5,303 nt of DNA. Source: Methanoregula sp. UBA154 (GTDB lineage: Archaea; Halobacteriota; Methanomicrobia; Methanomicrobiales; Methanospirillaceae). Location of the stretch: positions 111,970 through 117,272 of the forward strand of contig DAPW01000005.1 in the NCBI GenBank assembly GCA_002502245.1, written 5' to 3'. The notes beneath the pieces are model-generated. The model searched no databases and was not told where the DNA came from. It was given only the letters and a program-made list of their open reading frames with translations. How positions within the stretch are numbered: position 1 is the first letter of the stretch; every line of letters begins with the position of its first letter. Of this stretch, positions 1-5,037 are shown one piece after another. The position numbers were made by a program, and so were the translations under genes.

Positions 1-924
1 TATCGCCGCTATGATCCAACGATATTGTTCGCCGGTGTGATATTCAACCGGACAGGCAGCAGCCGGCACCGCTCAATGATCGAACCCTCCCTGGCGGTCC
101 CCGCGTTCGGGTATATCCCGCGCAAGGATGACCTGGCCGTTGAAAGCCGCCACCTGGGTCTCAGGATGGCGCACGAAGCAGGGAGCATGGGGGAGTTTGG
201 AAAGATCATCGAAGAGTCCTGCGATCTGGATGCACTTGTGGCGGTGGCACGTCAGGCACCGCTCCTGAAAAAAATGAGCCGTGCACGCAAACGGAACCGG
301 ACGGACGGCGGCCGGGTTGGCGTTGCTCTGGATGAGGCGTTCTGTTTCTATTACCAGGACAATCTCGACTCACTTTCCCGTGCCGGTGCGCATCTGGTCT
401 TTTTCAGCCCGCTCCGCGAACGGTTGCCGGATGTCGATGCGCTCTATCTCGGGGGCGGATATCCCGAACTGTATCTTTCCGGCCTCGAGTCCTCACCCTG
501 TACCTGCGACCTTCACCACGCGGCTGACCGGGATATGCCGATCTATGCTGAGTGCGGGGGGCTGATGTATCTCACCAATGAGATCCATGCTGATAAGACC
601 TACCGGATGTGTGGGGTGCTTCCCTCGACCGCTGAGATGACCGGCAGGATCCAGGCGCTCGGTTACGTGAAAGGGCGCGGCACCGGGGAAATATCGTACT
701 TACCGTCATCGGTTGGGATTACCGGTCACGAGTTCCATTATTCCCGGCTCGATCCGGATACGGATGCACGGTATGCGATACACCTGTCACGGGGCAAAGG
801 GATCACGGCAGGAAAAGACGGGCTGGTCTCGCAAAACGCCCTCGGCTGTTATACCCATGCGTATTTTACGCCGGTATTTGCGGAAAAATTTGTACAAGCT
901 GCTGCCGTGTTCTCAAAACGCTGA
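1..924 (+). CDS. cfbB: Ni-sirohydrochlorin / cobyrinate a,c-diamide synthase (CfbB/CbiA family), 5'-truncated by window edge
   Basis: This is the C-terminal 307 residues of a CbiA/CfbB-type enzyme; the frame is open from base 1, so the P-loop synthetase N-terminus (roughly 150 residues by family length) lies outside. The family amidates the a and c acetate side chains of Ni-sirohydrochlorin (coenzyme F430) or cobyrinate (cobamides) in the cytoplasm, using ATP and glutamine. Seen, numbered from the first window codon: GVIFNR (12-17), the end of the synthetase domain; YLGGGYPELY (149-158); the glutaminase nucleophile Cys185 in YAECGGLMYL; and GHEFHYS (242-248), whose His243 is the likely catalytic partner, followed by His286 in a YTHAYF tail. 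An internal TTG at 25 is not the real start. No other cfb or cbi gene is visible, so F430 and cobamide roles cannot be separated; methanogen members of this family (synonym cbiA) are credited with both. The next gene is 760 bp away, so this is the last gene of its unit. Confidence 0.93.
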   Translation, partial: YRRYDPTILFAGVIFNRTGSSRHRSMIEPSLAVPAFGYIPRKDDLAVESRHLGLRMAHEAGSMGEFGKIIEESCDLDALVAVARQAPLLKKMSRARKRNRTDGGRVGVALDEAFCFYYQDNLDSLSRAGAHLVFFSPLRERLPDVDALYLGGGYPELYLSGLESSPCTCDLHHAADRDMPIYAECGGLMYLTNEIHADKTYRMCGVLPSTAEMTGRIQALGYVKGRGTGEISYLPSSVGITGHEFHYSRLDPDTDARYAIHLSRGKGITAGKDGLVSQNALGCYTHAYFTPVFAEKFVQAAAVFSKR

Positions 925-927
925 AGG

Positions 928-942
928 TTTTTACTTCATTTT
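928..942 (+). terminator. Oligo-T tract after cfbB, possible archaeal terminator
   Basis: Four bases after the stop codon there is a run of five T, and shortly after it a run of four T. Archaeal RNA polymerase terminates at such non-template T tracts without needing a hairpin. The tract is short and interrupted, so it may be weak. Confidence 0.4.
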
Positions 943-1070
943 GGGTAACGTGTTATTTTAACCCCTGAGTTCAGGAAGGATTTTCGAAGGGGAAAAATAA
1001 GAAAAATTGCCTGCCCGGAATGGAATGCGAAAACGTGCACTGCCGATGATCGAAAAACACCGGCGCTCCC

Positions 1071-1125
1071 GGGGCTTCGCCCCGCTGCTTTTTAAGCCAC
1101 GGTTGCGATAAGGGCAGTATTACCA
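1071..1125 (+). repeat. GGGCTTCGCCCCGC hairpin repeat, left copy
   Basis: The block begins with a perfect GGGGC-TTC-GCCCC hairpin (1071-1083). It continues into a diverged stretch sharing GGTTGCGAT and TATTACC words, in the same order, with the block at 1434-1481. The two blocks lie on either side of intergenic repeat copy 1. They could be an outer part of the same element or a separate small repeat; similarity beyond the hairpin is imperfect and needs gaps. Confidence 0.45.
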
Positions 1126-1140
1126 GATTTTACAAAAAAA

Positions 1141-1373
1141 ATGCTCTGAGAAACGGGTATGGACCGGGAGAGTTCATACCGGGACGATGAAAATAAAAAA
1201 AAACATCATAATTTTCACGATGACTCCCGCCTCAGCGCCCCTCCGGGGTACGGCGGGGCAGTTTGTGTTTTTTTTTAAGAAATATCCGTCATTGATCCGC
1301 GGCGAGGGCGCCCCGCCGGGGGCGGCGGCATATATCATAATCGGGGGTATAGGGGTCTCAACCCCCATTATTC
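1141..1373 (+). repeat. Structured intergenic repeat, copy 1
   Basis: This block aligns over its whole length with bases 3444-3675, in the same orientation. Bases 1226-1262 match the other copy at 36 of 37 positions and bases 1292-1373 at 76 of 82, both ungapped (hand counts). The segments between and before them are diverged and carry small indels. Inverted repeats in order: GGTATGGAC/GTTCATACC (1156-1164/1172-1180, one G-T wobble); an imperfect TCAT/ATGA pair near 1206-1223; TCCCGCC/GGCGGGG (1225-1231/1252-1258, first pair T-G) enclosing CCCC-TCC-GGGG (1238-1248); a GC-rich block 1297-1329 with CCGC/GCGG outer arms around CCCC-GCC-GGGG; and ATAAT-c-GGGGGT/ACCCCCATTAT (1337-1348/1361-1371). 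Frames through it are short, and the matching frame is stopped in the other copy, so I treat it as non-coding. It may be a REP-like or MITE-like sequence or a structured RNA; no terminal inverted repeats or target duplications were recognised. Confidence 0.85.
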
Positions 1374-1433
1374 TGTCTCTAAAGAATTCGGTTTTCAAAA
1401 GGAAATCCTGCGTACAATGCTGACGTTTAATTT

Positions 1434-1481
1434 GGGCTTCGCCCCGCCGTTGTCGCATCGCCGGATTGCGATTATTACCGG
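1434..1481 (+). repeat. GGGCTTCGCCCCGC hairpin repeat, right copy
   Basis: GGGC-TTC-GCCC forms a short hairpin (1434-1444). The 13 bases GGGCTTCGCCCCG are identical to the left copy starting at 1072, followed by related GGATTGCGAT and TATTACC words in the same order. The block sits about 60 bp after the end of structured repeat copy 1. Confidence 0.45.
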
Positions 1482-1526
1482 GTCAATTCTGAATGAGAAC
1501 GGTAAAGATAATTCCAGGGCATCGCA

Positions 1527-1563
1527 TGCGCCATGACTCCCCGGTCGGGGCAGCGCTGGCGCA
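1527..1563 (+). promoter_or_regulatory. Nested inverted repeat upstream of ilvD
   Basis: Outer arms TGCGCCA (1527-1533) and TGGCGCA (1557-1563) are perfectly complementary over 7 bp. They enclose a second stem, CCCC-GGTC-GGGG (1539-1550). The structure lies 122 bp before the ilvD start and about 60 bp before the proposed TATA box. It could be an operator-like DNA site, the 3' end of an upstream non-coding transcript, or another member of the GC-rich hairpin repeats in this intergenic region. Role unknown. Confidence 0.45.
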
Positions 1564-1624
1564 AGGGGGACTGCTGTCAGAGATTGAAGTCTGGGACTGA
1601 AGTTGATACGGTACCATTTTTACA

Positions 1625-1637
1625 CGAAAAATAAAAT
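1625..1637 (+). promoter_or_regulatory. Candidate archaeal promoter (BRE/TATA) for ilvD
   Basis: CGAAAAATAAAAT resembles a purine-rich B-recognition element followed by an A/T-rich TATA box. Initiation about 25 bp downstream would fall near 1658-1662 and leave a leader of about 25 bases carrying the AGGA site. The call rests on consensus and spacing only. Confidence 0.45.
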
Positions 1638-1672
1638 CATTGGAATGTGAATAGAGATCTAAAAAAGAGTGC

Positions 1673-1676
1673 AGGA
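1673..1676 (+). promoter_or_regulatory. ilvD ribosome binding site
   Basis: AGGA ends 8 bases before the ATG at 1685. This supports that ATG over the out-of-frame ATG at 1678, and the protein N-terminus then agrees with the family. Confidence 0.6.
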
Positions 1677-1684
1677 ATGTTCAC

Positions 1685-3328
1685 ATGCGCAGTGATGAAG
1701 TAAAAACAGGATACAAGCGTGCACCGAACCGGTCGCTCCTGCGGTCATTGGGAGTTACCGATCGTGAGATGGAGTTACCGTTCATCGGGATTGCAAACGC
1801 CTTCAATACCATCGTACCGGGACACATTCACCTCAGGCAGCTGGCTGAAAAAGTCCGCGAGGGCATCACTGCTGCCGGTGGCGTGCCCTTCGAATTCGGT
1901 GTCATAGGGATCTGTGACGGCATTGCCATGGGGCACGAGGGGATGCGGTATTCCCTGCCGTCCCGCGAGAATATCGCAGATTCCATCGAGCTGATGGCAC
2001 AGGCACACCGGTTCGACGGGCTGGTCTGTATCGGCACCTGCGACAAGATTGTGCCCGGGATGCTGATGGCAGCTGCCCGGACAGATATTCCATCCATTGT
2101 CCTTACCGGGGGCCCGATGCTCTCCGGGTTCCAGGAGGGAAAAGAACTCTCGCTGATCGAGATCTTCGAAGGAGTCGGGAAAGTGGCAGCCGGGACGATG
2201 AGTGAGACTGCGCTGTGCGAACTTGAACGGTGTGCCATGCCCGGATGCGGCAGCTGCCAGGGCCTGTATACGGCAAATACCATGGCCTGCATGACGGAAG
2301 CAATGGGAATGTCCCTCCCGGGCTGTGCTGCAATTCCTGCCGTGGATGCTGCAAAGCTGCGGATCGCACGCGAGACCGGCGAAGCCATTCTCCCGCTTGT
2401 CAGAAAGGGGATCACCCCACGGCAGATTATCACGAAAAAGAGCCTCTGCAATGCGATACGGGTGGATATGGCGCTCGGCGGATCGACGAATACAGTCCTG
2501 CATCTGATGGCCCTTGCAATGGAAGCAGATATTCCCCTGACGCTTGACGATTTCAGCACCCTTGCCGGTGAGATCCCCCATATCTGCTACATGCAGCCCT
2601 CCGGCCCGCATTCCATGCAGACCCTGCATCGCGCCGGGGGTATCCCGGCTGTGCTGAAACGGCTTGAATCGTATCTTGATAACTGCCCGACCGTGTCCGG
2701 TAAAAAGATCCTCCAGATCCTAAAGGCAGCACAAATCCGGAATGACGACGTTATCAGGACCGTTGATAATCCGATAAACCCGGAAGGAGGGCTGAAAATC
2801 CTGGCCGGGACGCTTGCACCGGATGGTGCAGTCGTCAAAAGTGCGGGTGTGCCAAAGGACATGTGGAAACACACGGGGCCGGCACGGGTGTTCGATGGTG
2901 AGGATAAGGCGATGAAGGCAATCCTTGCACGAAAAATCCGGGAAGGGGATGTGGTAATCATCCGCTACGAAGGTCCCCGCGGAGGACCCGGCATGGCAGA
3001 GATGCTCTCACCGACATCGGCGCTTATGGGCCTGGGATACAGACAGGTCGTCCTTATCACGGACGGACGGTTCTCCGGCGGGACGCGGGGACCCTGTATC
3101 GGTCATGTTGCGCCGGAAGCTGCGATTGGCGGACCGATTGCGTTTGTCCGGGAGGGGGACCCGATCGAAGTGGATCTCTTTGAGAGAAAGATCGATCTCA
3201 TGGTCCCGAAAAAAGAGATGGACCTGCGGAAAAAATCCTGGAAACCGCCCGTCAGGCAGCTCACCGGTGTACTGGCACGGTATGCCAGGACCGTTGAGCA
3301 GGCAAATCTTGGCGCAATACAGCGATAA
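1685..3328 (+). CDS. ilvD: Dihydroxy-acid dehydratase (EC 4.2.1.9)
   Basis: Cytoplasmic iron-sulfur dehydratase of branched-chain amino acid synthesis. It converts 2,3-dihydroxyisovalerate to 2-oxoisovalerate (valine, leucine, pantothenate) and 2,3-dihydroxy-3-methylvalerate to 3-methyl-2-oxopentanoate (isoleucine). At 547 residues it is full length for archaeal IlvD. Visible motifs: VPGHIHL (44-50); CDGIAMGHEGM (77-87) and SLPSRENIADS (90-100), with Asp78 a likely metal ligand; GTCDK (117-121), with cluster Cys119, Asp120 and the lysine usually carbamylated for Mg2+ binding; GCGSCQGLYTANTM (187-200), with cluster Cys191 and an extra Cys188; GGSTNT (265-270); RYEGPRGGPGMAEM (427-440); and GRFSGG (461-466), whose Ser464 is the expected catalytic base. 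As in E. coli IlvD, and unlike plant [2Fe-2S] enzymes, the N-terminal motif is PGH rather than one with cysteine, which fits an oxygen-sensitive cluster type. ATG start with AGGA 8 bases upstream. Monocistronic here: no other ilv or leu gene is adjacent, and direct copies of a structured repeat flank it. Confidence 0.97.
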   Translation: MRSDEVKTGYKRAPNRSLLRSLGVTDREMELPFIGIANAFNTIVPGHIHLRQLAEKVREGITAAGGVPFEFGVIGICDGIAMGHEGMRYSLPSRENIADSIELMAQAHRFDGLVCIGTCDKIVPGMLMAAARTDIPSIVLTGGPMLSGFQEGKELSLIEIFEGVGKVAAGTMSETALCELERCAMPGCGSCQGLYTANTMACMTEAMGMSLPGCAAIPAVDAAKLRIARETGEAILPLVRKGITPRQIITKKSLCNAIRVDMALGGSTNTVLHLMALAMEADIPLTLDDFSTLAGEIPHICYMQPSGPHSMQTLHRAGGIPAVLKRLESYLDNCPTVSGKKILQILKAAQIRNDDVIRTVDNPINPEGGLKILAGTLAPDGAVVKSAGVPKDMWKHTGPARVFDGEDKAMKAILARKIREGDVVIIRYEGPRGGPGMAEMLSPTSALMGLGYRQVVLITDGRFSGGTRGPCIGHVAPEAAIGGPIAFVREGDPIEVDLFERKIDLMVPKKEMDLRKKSWKPPVRQLTGVLARYARTVEQANLGAIQR

Positions 3329-3333
3329 GCTGC

Positions 3334-3345
3334 TTTTTCTTTTTT
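3334..3345 (+). terminator. Oligo-T terminator of ilvD
   Basis: Five bases after the ilvD stop codon there are five T, one C and six T. This is a strong archaeal-type T-tract terminator on the plus strand, with no preceding hairpin required. Confidence 0.65.
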
Positions 3346-3368
3346 CCGCCGGGGAACAACCCCTGGCC

Positions 3369-3382
3369 TGATATAAAATATG
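3369..3382 (+). promoter_or_regulatory. TATA-like box downstream of ilvD
   Basis: TGATATAAAATATG is a good match to an archaeal TATA box and follows the ilvD T-tract. Plus-strand initiation about 25 bp on (near 3400) would transcribe straight through structured repeat copy 2. No protein gene follows on the plus strand, so it would drive a non-coding transcript or be a chance A/T match. No comparable box precedes copy 1. Confidence 0.3.
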
Positions 3383-3443
3383 GTATAGTCATTCTGAAAC
3401 CGCAAAAAATAATTCAGATTCAGCTGGAAAAACCTGATAAAAA

Positions 3444-3675
3444 ATGGCTCTGAAGAAACTGGTATGAACTGGGAAAGTTCACACCGGAACGATGAAATCG
3501 GAAAAGATGTCATAAATTTTATGAGGGCTCCCCGCCTCAGGGCCCCTCCGGGGTACGGCGGGGCAGTGCGGTGTTTTTCAGAAATAAAAGTCCTTGATCC
3601 GCCGCGGGGGCGCCCCGCCGGGGGCGGCGGCAACTATCATAATTGGGGGTATGGGGGTCTCAACCCCCATTATTC
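3444..3675 (+). repeat. Structured intergenic repeat, copy 2
   Basis: This is the second copy of the block at 1141-1373, same orientation, lying between the convergent ilvD and DUF4013 genes. Inverted repeats in order: GGTATGAAC/GTTCACACC (3461-3469/3477-3485, one A-C mismatch); TCATAAA-T-TTTATGA (about 3510-3524); CCCCGCC/GGCGGGG (3530-3536/3557-3563, perfect) enclosing CCCC-TCC-GGGG (3543-3553); CCGCCGC/GCGGCGG (3599-3605/3624-3630, perfect) enclosing CCCC-GCC-GGGG (3613-3623); and ATAAT-t-GGGGGT/ACCCCCATTAT (3639-3650/3663-3673), with an alternative inner hairpin ATGGGGGT-CTCA-ACCCCCAT (3651-3670). This copy has better GC-rich stems than copy 1. The frame matching copy 1's longest open frame contains TAA at 3585, so shared protein coding is unlikely. 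Confidence 0.85.
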
Positions 3676-3783
3676 ACGACGGCGGGGGCGAAACTCTGCA
3701 GAGTCCTTCTGGAGTGTCTCCAATGAGTTGCTTATCATGTATACCCCATGAAAAAGCAGGGTTTGGGATGACACTCTCACCTG
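3676..3783. other. Spacer between repeat copy 2 and the 3' end of the DUF4013 gene
   Basis: No gene is seen. It contains the 10-bp palindrome CTCTGCAGAG (3694-3703) and a short hairpin TGGAG-TGT-CTCCA (3710-3722). Small open frames across it are continuations of frames through the repeat and look fortuitous. Confidence 0.5.
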
Positions 3784-3789
3784 AAAAAA
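3784..3789 (-). terminator. T6 terminator of the DUF4013 gene
   Basis: On the minus strand six T follow two bases after the TAA stop codon, fitting an archaeal oligo-T terminator. Together with the ilvD tract it closes the two convergent genes from both sides. Confidence 0.5.
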
Positions 3790-3791
3790 TA

Positions 3792-4565
3792 TTACGGTCC
3801 GGGCGAAAATGCAGCGGACCCGGATGATAATTGCGGTGATTTTTCCTCTCCCGCTTCATAGACAAGGGCGGAAAATCTCGCGGAGAACAGGATAAAGGGC
3901 ACGTACATGACCGTCATAACGAGGATACCAATGAAACTACCGATAACCGGGATGAATGAGAATATATTCATAACCATTCCGAAAATAAACCCGATTATGG
4001 TGATAACAACCAATGCCAGGATATAGTTGACCCAGCCGATATGCCTTATATGGGCCAGTATCGCCGAGAAATGAAATGCCTGGCTGATACTCCGGGTCCG
4101 GGCAAACCGGACAACCCCGAGGAACGAGAAGACCGAGATGATAATCGCAAGGACTATTGCAATCAGGAGCAGCAGCACCATCAGACCTGCTGCGGACAGG
4201 AGTTCCGGGTGGCTGCTCAGCCACCGTTCGGTCTGGGAATCCGACATTGAGCCAAAGTCCTGGGACAGTAACCCGGATGTAAGGAGTGTTGAGACCATGG
4301 GGACAAACGCGAGGATTACCAGCAGGATGACGGGAAGGAGATAGATGATTTGGACAAGCAGCAGTTTGAGTCCGTCGACAAAGAGCGTGCCCCAGTCAGC
4401 GGGCTCCGGCGCCGGTTTCTCACCCCGGTATATCCGGACCATATACCCGAGAATCAACGGGAAAATGATCATGCACAGGATCAGCAGTACCCAGCGTCTC
4501 CATTTCTCCCAGACACCCTCCCGGGCATACGCAAATGAATCGTCAAGCATTGAACCAAGGTCCAT
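3792..4565 (-). CDS. DUF4013 family integral membrane protein
   Basis: A 257-residue polytopic membrane protein. The signature is the block after the first helix: GYMVRIYRGEK (40-50), then PEPADWGTLFVDGLK (53-67). This is the pattern I know from DUF4013 proteins of methanogens and other archaea (family recalled, not searched). Hydrophobic segments lie at about 25-44, 66-95, 123-152, 181-200 and 202-228. A polar stretch (101-122) follows the second, and the C-terminal tail (236-257) is hydrophilic and rich in Ser and Pro. There is no cleavable signal peptide; the N-terminus (MDLGSMLDDSF) is typical of the family. The minus-strand ATG has AGGTGA 6 bases upstream, which supports the start. Function is unknown; I see no catalytic motif, and a membrane-organising or transport-accessory role would be speculation. 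It is convergent with ilvD and appears to be transcribed alone. Confidence 0.9.
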   Translation of the reverse strand: MDLGSMLDDSFAYAREGVWEKWRRWVLLILCMIIFPLILGYMVRIYRGEKPAPEPADWGTLFVDGLKLLLVQIIYLLPVILLVILAFVPMVSTLLTSGLLSQDFGSMSDSQTERWLSSHPELLSAAGLMVLLLLIAIVLAIIISVFSFLGVVRFARTRSISQAFHFSAILAHIRHIGWVNYILALVVITIIGFIFGMVMNIFSFIPVIGSFIGILVMTVMYVPFILFSARFSALVYEAGEEKSPQLSSGSAAFSPGP

Positions 4566-4571
4566 AAAGAA

Positions 4572-4577
4572 TCACCT
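4572..4577 (-). promoter_or_regulatory. Ribosome binding site of the DUF4013 gene
   Basis: On the minus strand AGGTGA, a strong match to the 16S rRNA 3' end complement, ends 6 bases before the ATG and fixes the start at 4565. Confidence 0.7.
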
Positions 4578-4599
4578 GTTTGTAAAATCTTCAGATTAT

Positions 4600-4611
4600 C
4601 AGGATAAAAAG
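4600..4611 (-). promoter_or_regulatory. Candidate TATA region for the DUF4013 gene
   Basis: The minus strand reads GTCTTTTTATCC here. Initiation about 25 bp downstream would fall near 4578-4582 and give a short leader containing the AGGTGA site. A second A/T-rich stretch (ATTTTATTCG) lies near 4642-4651. The match to consensus is modest. Confidence 0.3.
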
Positions 4612-4673
4612 ACCCTCTATCCACAGACTGGACTGACGGTACGAATAAAATACCGGCTCTGAAGAAAACGTGA

Positions 4674-4901
4674 TTTTTCGAGGGCTATTCCCCCACTTAT
4701 GCCAATTTATCCCGGTTGGGACAGTGCATCTGTTACGATGACCGGAGTTACGTTGAAGGACGTGCGGGAGTGAAATCCCCGAGCGCGTCAGAGCCTTCTA
4801 AATTGAATTCTAAAAGAGTAAAAATGTTTTTACCAGCAGATCATCGTGACCGAAAGAATCACCCAACGCCGACTGCGAAAATCCTGCCGGTTGTCGCGTG
4901 A
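4674..4901 (+). pseudogene. Doubtful open frame, possible gene relic
   Basis: About 75 codons are open on the plus strand between stops, with only a TTG (4716) and an internal ATG (4824) as possible starts. There is no clear ribosome binding site before the TTG. The translation is hydrophilic and basic towards the end (LPADHRDRKNHPTPTAKILP) and resembles nothing I can name. It could be a decayed mobile-element or gene fragment, or simply non-coding sequence. It is listed so that the stretch is not mistaken for a confirmed gene. Confidence 0.12.
4818..4833. promoter_or_regulatory. 16-bp AT-rich palindrome
   Basis: GTAAAAA-TG-TTTTTAC has perfect 7-base arms around a 2-base centre. Such dyads are typical of dimeric winged-helix operators, but no promoter or gene start is adjacent, so no function is assigned. 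Confidence 0.3.
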
Positions 4902-5011
4902 GAGCGTGCTCATGCATCTGCCACAAAGGTCGAAATATCACGAGTCATTACCAGAATGAATACGTGAGTACTGATACTGATGAGAGAGTGCTGATTACCC
5001 GATGAAAGAAT

Positions 5012-5028
5012 ATTGAAATGGATTCAAT
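5012..5028 (-). terminator. Inverted repeat after the small membrane-protein gene
   Basis: ATTGAA-ATGGA-TTCAAT is a perfect 6-bp stem with a 5-base loop. It lies 9 bases beyond the stop codon of the minus-strand gene, and ATTCTTTC follows it on that strand. It could be the gene's 3' end structure, but the T content is low. Confidence 0.25.
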
Positions 5029-5037
5029 GAAGGAAAT

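Larger units (their letters stand above)
925..1140. other. Non-coding spacer between cfbB and repeat copy 1
   Basis: No credible gene is present. Bases 963-974 form a short palindrome (CCTGA-GT-TCAGG). Bases 1071-1083 form a GGGGC-TTC-GCCCC hairpin that recurs near 1434 (separate entry). The rest is A/T-rich, ending in an A-run (1134-1141) that abuts repeat copy 1. No clear TATA box for a plus-strand transcript was found here. Confidence 0.6.
1374..1684. other. ilvD upstream region, no gene seen
   Basis: The 311 bp between repeat copy 1 and the ilvD start codon hold no credible ORF on either strand. They contain the right GGGCTTCGCCCCGC repeat, the nested inverted repeat at 1527-1563, a BRE/TATA-like box near 1625-1637 and an AGGA ribosome binding site. 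The length leaves room for regulatory sequence, but no known riboswitch or leader-peptide attenuator was recognised. Confidence 0.6.
4566..5037. other. 472-bp intergenic region without a convincing gene
   Basis: The DUF4013 gene and the small membrane-protein gene are both on the minus strand, separated by this region. It holds the DUF4013 promoter area; a CGGTA/TACCG pair (4637-4641/4651-4655); a possible fragment of the structured repeat (4655-4690); and an open plus-strand frame (4674-4901) with no ATG at its head, which may be a relic or chance. It also holds a 16-bp AT-rich palindrome (4818-4833), CTGAT-rich sequence (4971-4995) and an inverted repeat after the small gene (5012-5028). 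The composition is mixed and unlike the coding regions. Confidence 0.5.

Noticed and set aside
281..961. Plus-strand frames at 281-565 and 713-961 overlapping cfbB
   Set aside because: They are out-of-frame shadows of the amidotransferase, which keeps all expected motifs in frame 1.
1187..1423. Plus-strand 78-residue open frame across repeat copy 1 (and its 94-residue minus-strand counterpart, 1174-1458)
   Set aside because: Both are translations of GC-rich inverted repeats. The aligned frame in copy 2 has a TAA at 3585, other parts of the repeat change frame through indels, and no ribosome binding site is present.
1775..2629. Long minus-strand open frames (284 and 243 residues) inside ilvD
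   Set aside because: They are antisense shadows of a strongly conserved, complete IlvD reading frame.
3464..3827. Open frames through repeat copy 2 (3464-3751 and 3594-3827 plus, 3103-3633 minus)
   Set aside because: They exist only because hairpin DNA is GC-rich and stop-poor. The minus one runs antisense into ilvD. The products are Gly/Arg/Pro-rich and not conserved in frame between the copies.
4345..4662. Plus-strand 105-residue frame antisense to the DUF4013 gene
   Set aside because: The opposite strand encodes a clear membrane protein with a strong ribosome binding site; this frame is its shadow.
4971..5006. C/D box sRNA-like words (CTGATGA, CTGA, CGATGA)
   Set aside because: The C to D' spacing is too short for a guide, the C' box is imperfect, and no good terminal D box or closing stem is present. 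It looks like a simple CTGAT-rich stretch.
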